A DNA stretch of 6,687 nucleotides from Deltaproteobacteria bacterium RIFOXYA12_FULL_61_11 (GTDB lineage Bacteria; Bdellovibrionota_F; JAHFAK01; YA12-FULL-61-11): positions 1-6,687 of the forward strand of contig MGSU01000251.1 of assembly GCA_001799195.1 (NCBI GenBank), given 5' to 3'. Both the position numbers and the translations under genes were made by a program. This document shows, piece after piece, positions 1 through 5,036 of the stretch (within the stretch, counting starts at the first letter, position 1; each line of letters starts with the position of its first letter). The notes beneath the pieces are model-generated. The model was not told the origin of the DNA and did not search any database. It was given only the letters and a program-made list of their open reading frames with translations.

Positions 1-16
1 AGACGTGCCTTTTCAT
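1..16 (-). CDS. Start of a third operon gene, truncated by the window edge (product unknown)
   Basis: An ATG on the minus strand at 16-14 opens a frame reading MKRHV before the window ends. It begins 2 nt after the thiolase-like gene's stop codon. A GGAGG Shine-Dalgarno sequence (minus strand, 28-24) sits 7 nt upstream, inside the end of the thiolase-like gene, so translational coupling is likely. Five residues cannot identify the product. Genes for SCP-x/archaeal-type thiolases are often next to a gene for a DUF35 protein (zinc ribbon plus OB fold) that forms a complex with the thiolase. That is the first guess, but it is inference from context only. Confidence 0.6.
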
Positions 17-18
17 GA

Positions 19-1194
19 TCAGTCCTCCCTGATGAAGGTCATGCAGACCACGTTGTTGCCGAACCCGCCGAAATTGCAGGTGAACCCGACCTTGGCCCCG
101 GCGACCTGGCGTTTGCCGGCCTCGCCGCGGAGCTGGTGCACGATCTCATGGGCCTGGCCGACACCGGTGGCGCCGACCGGATGCCCTTTGGCCTTGAGAC
201 CGCCCGAGGGGTTGATCGGCAGCTTGCCCTTGAGCGTGGTCAGCCCCTGTTCGAGGGCCTTGTGGCCCTCTCCCTTCTTGAAGAAGCCGCACTCCTCGCT
301 CTCGACGATCTCGAGGATGGTGAAGGCGTCGTGCAGCTCGGCCACGTTCACGTCCTTGGGCTTGACCCCGGCCATTTCCATGGACTTCGCCGCGGCGCGG
401 CGCACCGCCAGGAGGTCCGTCGGCTCCTCGCGTTCCATCACCGCCTGGGTGTCCGTGGCCTGGCCGATGCCGGCGAGGCGGACCTTGGGCCGCTTGACCT
501 TCTGGGCTACCTCCTTCGAGGCCAGGATCAGACAGGCCCCGCCGTCGGACACCGGGCAGCAGTCATAGTAGCGCAGCGGATCGGCCACGAAGGGATTGTT
601 GGTCGAGGCTTCGGGCGAATCGAGAATGCCTTCGATGGTAATCGGCTCGCGCACATGGGCGAACTCGTTGAGCAGAGCGTTGTCGTGGTTCTTCTTGGCC
701 ACCATGGCCAAGTGGCGCGAAGTCACCCCGTACTTGTCCATGTAGAGGCGGGTGAACATGCCGGCCAGCGAAGGCAGGGTCACGCCGTAGAGGAACTCGG
801 CCATGGGATGGGTCAGGGTGGCCACGAACTCGGTGGCCTCGAGGTTGTTGACCTCGCGCATGCGCTCGGCGCCGATGGCCATGGCCACGTCGTACATGCC
901 GGAAGCCACGCCGAGAAAGGCCTGTTTGACGGCCGAGGCTCCTGAGGCCGGGCCGTTCTCGATCGTTTCTGCGCCCGCGGGGCAAAGCCCGAGGTTGTCG
1001 ACCACGGCGCTGGCCAAGCCTGCCTGGTGATTGAGGCGGCAGCCGCCCATGTTGGCCACGTAGACCTGCTCGATGGTCCGCAGGCCGCAGTCCTTCATGG
1101 CCAGCATGGCCGGATAACAGGCGATCTCGGTCAGGGGGTATTCCAGCCTGGTGAAGCTGGTGATGCCGATACCTATGACGTAGACGTCGCGCAT
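19..1194 (-). CDS. Thiolase-superfamily protein (SCP-x/archaeal type) lacking the nucleophilic cysteine
   Basis: This is a complete 391-residue protein, the usual thiolase length. It starts with VYVIGIGITSF, typical of SCP-x and archaeal acetyl-CoA acetyltransferase-like thiolases. Visible family motifs are ELHDAF (286-291, His288), GGLKAKGHPVGATG (331-344, His338) and TCNFGGFGNN (372-381, Cys373). Thiolases normally carry the acyl-accepting Cys in a CASG-type motif. Here the aligned segment is IENGPASGASA (78-88), with Pro82 in place of Cys. Normal ping-pong thiolysis through an acyl-enzyme is therefore doubtful. It may instead be a retro-aldolase or other C-C lyase on a CoA thioester, as in the thiolase-fold steroid aldolase Ltp2, or a non-catalytic subunit. 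The start has GGAGG 7 nt upstream and lies 1 nt beyond the GNAT-like gene's stop. The superfamily call is secure; the reaction and substrate are unknown. Confidence 0.93.
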   Translation of the reverse strand: MRDVYVIGIGITSFTRLEYPLTEIACYPAMLAMKDCGLRTIEQVYVANMGGCRLNHQAGLASAVVDNLGLCPAGAETIENGPASGASAVKQAFLGVASGMYDVAMAIGAERMREVNNLEATEFVATLTHPMAEFLYGVTLPSLAGMFTRLYMDKYGVTSRHLAMVAKKNHDNALLNEFAHVREPITIEGILDSPEASTNNPFVADPLRYYDCCPVSDGGACLILASKEVAQKVKRPKVRLAGIGQATDTQAVMEREEPTDLLAVRRAAAKSMEMAGVKPKDVNVAELHDAFTILEIVESEECGFFKKGEGHKALEQGLTTLKGKLPINPSGGLKAKGHPVGATGVGQAHEIVHQLRGEAGKRQVAGAKVGFTCNFGGFGNNVVCMTFIRED

Positions 1195-1195
1195 G

Positions 1196-1945
1196 TCACT
1201 TCCTCCCCTCGAGAGCCCAACCTTGCGCCATCACGGCAGTGCCGGTCTGGTCGTAGAGAGCACGAGCCGCAGCCATGGGATGGATCGGCTTGCGCGGAGG
1301 ATCAGTCGGCGGCAGGATGGCCTCCATGGCCTTCTGCATAGCTTTTTCCGGGACCGGACGCCGGCCGATGACCAGGGTTCCCCTGGCGCGGTCGAAGAGG
1401 TCCTTGGTCAGGGCCCAGGAGGGGCAACCTCCCAACTCGTGGGGGACCTCGAAGCGCTTCTCGAGCTTGTATTCGATCATCCAGCGGCGGAAACCGATCG
1501 GCGATTCTGCCACGATCAACACTTCCTTCTGGCCACACACGTCGATGTGGTACTCCATCTTGGTGGCGAAGGCGTGGGCGCCGATGCGCAAACCCCGGCG
1601 CAGGCCGAGGGTGTGCAGCGACATGCCGACGTCTTTGTTCACGAAGCGGCCGTTGACCACGGCCACGAGCTCCCCGTTGACCTGGGCGACGAGCACGTAC
1701 TCGTCCTGGATGCGGTACCGGTAGTAGGCCAGCAGCTCCGAGTAGACCCGCGCAGCAACGATGTCGTAAAAATCGCGTTCGACGTGGAGCAGGGGTTCGA
1801 CGTACTTGAGCACGTCGGGGACCTCTTCCCGGCCGATCTGCCGGATCACCAGATCGTCGCCGTTGGACAGGGTCATGTACTTGGGTGGGAAGGGCGGAAA
1901 GTCATTGTCGACCGGCCGCAGGATCTTCTCGACGTCGACAGCCAT
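1196..1945 (-). CDS. GNAT-like acyltransferase-fold protein, first gene of the thiolase operon
   Basis: This 249-residue protein has a GNAT-like order of elements. These are a first strand (DDLVIRQI, 31-38), helices (43-76), a central hairpin (YVLVAQVNGELVAVVNGRF, 83-101), then LGLRRGLRIGAHAF (113-126), which resembles the acyl-CoA pyrophosphate-binding loop (R-G-x-x-I-G, 117-122). A later strand EVLIVAES (141-148) and helix follow. The last 60 residues are Pro- and Ala-rich and unassigned. The start is MAVDVE at 1945, because AGGAGG lies 5 nt upstream and the predicted transcription start (about 1997) excludes the in-frame ATG codons at 2131 and 2008. It is packed 1 nt upstream of the thiolase-like gene, so a role in the same CoA-thioester metabolism is likely. 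The catalytic residues and substrate cannot be named, and a GNAT-fold protein without acetyltransferase activity is possible. Confidence 0.85.
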   Translation of the reverse strand: MAVDVEKILRPVDNDFPPFPPKYMTLSNGDDLVIRQIGREEVPDVLKYVEPLLHVERDFYDIVAARVYSELLAYYRYRIQDEYVLVAQVNGELVAVVNGRFVNKDVGMSLHTLGLRRGLRIGAHAFATKMEYHIDVCGQKEVLIVAESPIGFRRWMIEYKLEKRFEVPHELGGCPSWALTKDLFDRARGTLVIGRRPVPEKAMQKAMEAILPPTDPPRKPIHPMAAARALYDQTGTAVMAQGWALEGRK

Positions 1946-1950
1946 CGGTA

Positions 1951-1956
1951 CCTCCT
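1951..1956 (-). promoter_or_regulatory. Ribosome binding site that fixes the GNAT-like gene start
   Basis: The minus strand reads AGGAGG, then TACCG, then ATG (5 nt spacing). This is a consensus Shine-Dalgarno sequence. It selects the ATG at 1945 over the longer open frame, which continues upstream through the promoter to 2131. Confidence 0.8.
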
Positions 1957-2003
1957 CAATCGATTCCAGGTCGAGCCGGAACCCGGGTCGACCAACGGCG
2001 CGG

Positions 2004-2032
2004 ATCATACTCTCGGTCCGTCGACCTTTCAA
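2004..2032 (-). promoter_or_regulatory. Sigma-70-type promoter for the GNAT-like/thiolase operon
   Basis: On the minus strand, TTGAAA (2032-2027) and TATGAT (2009-2004) are separated by exactly 17 nt. Each hexamer matches 5 of 6 consensus positions. The predicted transcript starts near 1997 and has a leader of about 50 nt before the ATG at 1945. It lies in a locally AT-richer part of the divergent spacer. This is sequence inspection only. Confidence 0.65.
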
Positions 2033-2054
2033 GTATCGAAGTGTCGAATGCAAG

Positions 2055-2075
2055 AGATCCAACTTGTTCGGATCT
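2055..2075. repeat. Small inverted repeat between divergent promoters, possible operator
   Basis: AGATCC (2055-2060) and GGATCT (2070-2075) are perfect 6-bp inverted arms around a 9-nt centre. The repeat lies upstream of both proposed -35 boxes, about 22 bp from the leftward one and 49 bp from the rightward one. A dimeric regulator could bind here. A TTTT run (2075-2078) follows on the plus strand, but the stem is short and AT-containing, and no gene ends nearby, so a terminator is less likely. Six-bp arms can occur by chance. Confidence 0.3.
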
Positions 2076-2124
2076 TTTAACCCAAGAGGCCGGAAGCTCC
2101 TACTAGTTGGCGACACGCCCGTTC

Positions 2125-2153
2125 TTCCCATCTCCTTGAGACCGTGCTAGGTT
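2125..2153 (+). promoter_or_regulatory. Possible promoter for the radical SAM gene
   Basis: TTCCCA (2125-2130, 4 of 6 matches to the -35 consensus), a 17-nt spacer and TAGGTT (2148-2153) preceded by TG at 2145-2146 form a plausible extended -10 promoter. Transcription would start near 2160, about 27 nt before the ATG at 2187. It is weaker than the leftward promoter, and no rival was clearly better. Confidence 0.4.
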
Positions 2154-2186
2154 CTCGACCGGAATATCTTGGTTCACTCCCGATCC

Positions 2187-3161
2187 ATGCAACTCGATCA
2201 CTTCAAATTCTTCAGCGCCAACCTCACCAACACCTGTATGTTGCGCTGCAAGATGTGTCATTTCTGGAAGATCGCACCCGAGGCGCAGCAAACGCTTCCT
2301 CTCGACGTCTGGCGCTCCACCGTGGCCGGCCTCGCCCCGTGCGTGAACCCCGGCTTCCCCATCATACTCGCCGGCGGAGAACCCCTGCTCGTGCCGGACT
2401 TGTCCCGCTACGTCGCGGCGGCCACCGCGCAGGGTTTTTCGGTCTCCATCGCCACCAACGGTTACCTGCTCGACGAGCGGGCGATCGAGCAACTCATCGA
2501 CGCAGGCACCAGAGCGTTCTGCCTCTCACTCGACTCGCTCGACCCATCGCTGCACGACGAACTGCGCGGCCGACCCGACTGCCATGGCCGCGTGCTCCGC
2601 GCCATCTCCTTGATAAAACGCCACAATCCCGCCACCGCGGTGAGCCTGCAAACGATCATCATGGACGCCACCTTGCCGGGCTTGCTCGACCTGACCCGTT
2701 GGGCCCTGGACGAACCCACGGTCGATTCGATCTATTTCCAGGTCGTCACCCAGACCTTCGCCACCCCTCTGGTACCCCACTGGCAGGATAGCCCGGAGCA
2801 CGCCTGGTTGTGGCCGCGCGATCTGCGCGCCGCCCTCTTCGCGCTCGATCACTTGATCGAGCTCAGTCCTCATCGCAAGCTGACCAACTCCATTCCCCAA
2901 TTCCAGACCTATAAGGCCTTTCTCTCCGATCCCCGGCATTTCGCCTTGCCGACTTCCTGTTCGATCCACCGCGCGGGTATCCACCTCGACCACAACGGGG
3001 AACTCCTGAACTGCCACCTCTTCCCCAGGCTCGGCAATGTCCGCGAGGCCTCGATCCCCGAACTGCTCACCTCCGAAACCTATCACCGAAATGTCGAGCG
3101 CATCCTCGCCTGCCGGGTGAATTGCCACTCCATGATCAATTGCTATTTCATCGACCCCTGA
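2187..3161 (+). CDS. Radical SAM protein with a reduced SPASM/twitch-like Cys-rich C-terminus
   Basis: This 324-residue cytosolic enzyme should cleave S-adenosylmethionine at a [4Fe-4S] cluster to start a radical reaction. The cluster motif C-x3-C-x2-C is Cys17, Cys21 and Cys24 (CMLRCKMC). GGEP (63-66) and SIATNG (87-92) are the next expected radical SAM motifs. The C-terminal part has Cys258, then G-x4-C (Gly271 to Cys276), then Cys309, Cys313 and Cys319. This resembles the start of a SPASM or twitch domain and could bind one auxiliary Fe-S cluster; a full SPASM domain has more Cys. Many such enzymes modify peptides or proteins, but no precursor peptide is seen beside it. The ATG at 2187 is preferred because it lies about 27 nt after the proposed transcription start. 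A TTG at 2169 would add six residues. Neither has a good Shine-Dalgarno sequence. Substrate unknown. Confidence 0.88.
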   Translation: MQLDHFKFFSANLTNTCMLRCKMCHFWKIAPEAQQTLPLDVWRSTVAGLAPCVNPGFPIILAGGEPLLVPDLSRYVAAATAQGFSVSIATNGYLLDERAIEQLIDAGTRAFCLSLDSLDPSLHDELRGRPDCHGRVLRAISLIKRHNPATAVSLQTIIMDATLPGLLDLTRWALDEPTVDSIYFQVVTQTFATPLVPHWQDSPEHAWLWPRDLRAALFALDHLIELSPHRKLTNSIPQFQTYKAFLSDPRHFALPTSCSIHRAGIHLDHNGELLNCHLFPRLGNVREASIPELLTSETYHRNVERILACRVNCHSMINCYFIDP

Positions 3162-3233
3162 TCCCTGCCGGACGGTGGCCCACTTCCTGCTCAGTACTGC
3201 CCTGTTTGGATGCAACACCATGGTTTTACTTGT

Positions 3234-4979
3234 ATGGCGGCATCATTTCGCACCCAGCTTGGCTCCACTCCGCGCCTGTTCGGCTCCGGCTTCGCCCTCG
3301 TCCTCCTCGCGGTGCTGGCCGCGGGACCTGCCTGTCTCCCCTCTTCGGAACCCGGTAACGACCAGACCCTACCCACCGGCGACGGTCTCCTGACCGAATC
3401 GCTGGTACCGGCGCCGCAGACGGCGTCGGAGCTGTTGCCCTCGTCGACACCGCCTGAGGTCGTCGCGGCCGTAGACCAAGCCCTGGTCTCGGACGGCGGC
3501 ATGTCGCTCACCCCCGAGGACCTGGTCCTGGCAGACCCCCCCCCCTTCGGCGCGGTCCTCGAAACCGTGGCCCCGGGGTTTTCCTTCGACTTCAACGAAG
3601 GCAGCGGCCCCGCGTTCCAGGACGACTTCGGCCGGGCCGAGGGCGAGGTACACGACGCGGGGTGGTTCGAGGAGCAAGACGTCTCGGGCCTCGACTTCAC
3701 CGCCATGACCTCGTCGAGCGTACTCCTGCCCACCCTCGAGCTCTCGGCCTTCACCCTCGAGGTGCGGTTGCGCCACCACAACAACTCCGACCACTGGGGC
3801 GGGATCGTCTTCCTTCCGGTCGAAGGCTGTGCCGAACCCTACCAAGTCTTCGGTCTGCAACTGCTCAGTGACGGCAAGCTCAACTTCGCCCTCGGCCTCG
3901 ACGGCCGTTCGGTCGACCTGGCCTCTTCGACCTCGCTCGTCCCCGAACGCTGGTACGAGGTCCGGGCCGTGTTCGACGGCCGCTCGATGGCCCTGTTCCT
4001 GAATGGCGAGCTCACGAGTTGGCGACCAGCGAAGGGAACCTTGGCAGAAACCACCAGCCCACTCCTGCTCGGTCGCACCGGCTGCGGCGAATACTTCAGC
4101 GGGAGTCTCGACAAGGTCGCCCTGAGGCCCGAGGCAGAAGAACTCTCGTGGCTGGAACAGACCTCGCAGCAACCCACGGTGCCGCCGAACGAGCCCACGC
4201 CGCTTCCTTCGCGCGAAGAGGCCCTTCTCCATATTCAGGCCAATGGAGCCGCGGTCACCAACCCCTTCATTGTCCCCGCCGGCGTGCTCGGTCCCTACGC
4301 CGTAGCCGTAGCCGGCCGCCGCCTGCCCGAATTGGCTCTCAAACATACCCTGATCCCGGTCAACCCGCCGGCGAGCGGTACCTTCCAACTCGTGGCCGAA
4401 TTCGTCTCCCCGCTCGACCCGAGCGACTACTACCAGGGAAAATACACCAACGCCCGCCAGGCGGGTCTGAACATCAACGATGAGAGCAATGACCTGCTCA
4501 CCGGCGAACGCTTCAGCACCACCTATCTCGGCAACCACGACCTGCCGAGGACTGCCGTGGGTTATCTGCACAACCTCAAACCCGGCGACACGGTCAGCTT
4601 GCCGGCGGCCATGCAGATCGACCGCGACGAGGGCTTCGTCAACACCGGCCTGGGCTACAAATCCGGAGCCTGCCATACCGCCAACGTGGTCTTCGGACTT
4701 TTCTCCATGCTCGAAGCCGCCTCCAACCCAACAGGGGTCCGCTTCAAGGGCGTGAACGTGGCCTACCACCAGGGTGCCTACCTGAGTTACGCCCTGATCC
4801 CCGGAGTACCTCACCCCGGTGTGACGTTCTACTACCCGTGGCTCGACCTCTCTTTCAAGCTCTCCGCCCCGCCGGAACTGCGCGACCTCGAACTGACCGT
4901 CAAGGTCCTGCCCGTCGCCCTGCAGGGCGTGGACTATGTCCTCATTGCCCAACTCTACAGCACGGCACCGCTGTACTGA
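3234..4979 (+). CDS. Exported, probable lipoprotein with LamG-like and VanW-like domains
   Basis: From the ATG at 3234 the protein has 581 residues. Two Arg (6, 14) precede a hydrophobic stretch (20-30) and Cys34 in LAAGPAC, a relaxed lipobox, so it is exported and probably lipidated. Residues about 117-300 look like a LamG/concanavalin-A-like sandwich: WGGIVFLP, WYEVRAVFDG, ALFLNGEL and LLLGRTG...SGSLDKVAL. Cys199 and Cys284 might pair. A Pro/Thr-rich linker (about 312-330) follows. The C-terminal part resembles VanW-type domains: LLTGERFSTTYLG (421-433), RTAVGY (439-444), YKSGACHTANVVF (475-487, Cys480) and YYPWLDLSFK (533-542). The upstream ATG at 3210 would add eight residues in A/T-ending codons before the signal peptide; neither start has a Shine-Dalgarno sequence. 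The role is probably carbohydrate or cell-wall binding at the envelope, which is inference. A C10 tract lies in codons 101-104. Confidence 0.85.
   Translation: MAASFRTQLGSTPRLFGSGFALVLLAVLAAGPACLPSSEPGNDQTLPTGDGLLTESLVPAPQTASELLPSSTPPEVVAAVDQALVSDGGMSLTPEDLVLADPPPFGAVLETVAPGFSFDFNEGSGPAFQDDFGRAEGEVHDAGWFEEQDVSGLDFTAMTSSSVLLPTLELSAFTLEVRLRHHNNSDHWGGIVFLPVEGCAEPYQVFGLQLLSDGKLNFALGLDGRSVDLASSTSLVPERWYEVRAVFDGRSMALFLNGELTSWRPAKGTLAETTSPLLLGRTGCGEYFSGSLDKVALRPEAEELSWLEQTSQQPTVPPNEPTPLPSREEALLHIQANGAAVTNPFIVPAGVLGPYAVAVAGRRLPELALKHTLIPVNPPASGTFQLVAEFVSPLDPSDYYQGKYTNARQAGLNINDESNDLLTGERFSTTYLGNHDLPRTAVGYLHNLKPGDTVSLPAAMQIDRDEGFVNTGLGYKSGACHTANVVFGLFSMLEAASNPTGVRFKGVNVAYHQGAYLSYALIPGVPHPGVTFYYPWLDLSFKLSAPPELRDLELTVKVLPVALQGVDYVLIAQLYSTAPLY
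3536..3545 (+). repeat. C10 homopolymer within the lipoprotein gene
   Basis: Ten consecutive C encode the end of Asp101 and Pro102-Pro104 of the exported LamG/VanW-like protein. The frame is intact at this length. Losing one C would lead to a TGA at 3706-3708, and gaining one to a TGA at 3869-3871. Both would remove most of the LamG-like domain and all of the VanW-like domain. It could be a slippage-prone site or simply a run of Pro codons in GC-rich DNA. Confidence 0.85.
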
Positions 4980-5036
4980 CTTGTCTTCACCCTCCATTCA
5001 TGCTATGTGCGAACGCCGTTGGCGAGTGCGGCATCC

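Noticed and set aside
1946-2131. A 62-residue N-terminal extension of the GNAT-like protein to the ATG at 2131
   Set aside because: It would read through the near-consensus promoter, and a consensus Shine-Dalgarno sequence sits 5 nt before the ATG at 1945.
3122-3358. A small 78-residue plus-strand frame beside the radical SAM gene, considered as a precursor peptide
   Set aside because: It overlaps the end of the radical SAM gene and the signal-peptide region of the lipoprotein gene, is Arg/Pro-rich, and has no leader/core pattern or ribosome binding site.
3369-4997. A 542-codon open frame on the minus strand, antisense to the lipoprotein gene
   Set aside because: Long antisense frames are common opposite C/G-ending codons in GC-rich genes. 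Its translation is rich in Gly, Glu, Val and Arg with no recognisable motif, whereas the plus strand encodes a signal peptide and two coherent domains.
5014-5024. CGCC-GTT-GGCG hairpin before the SNF2 gene, considered as a terminator
   Set aside because: Only four paired bases and no T-run follow it; chance occurrence is more likely.
4977-5036. Possible TGA readthrough fusing the lipoprotein to the SNF2 protein, since the spacer is open and in the same frame
   Set aside because: Nineteen open codons in GC-rich DNA are easily due to chance, no readthrough signal is visible, and fusing an exported lipoprotein to a DNA-acting ATPase makes no cellular sense.
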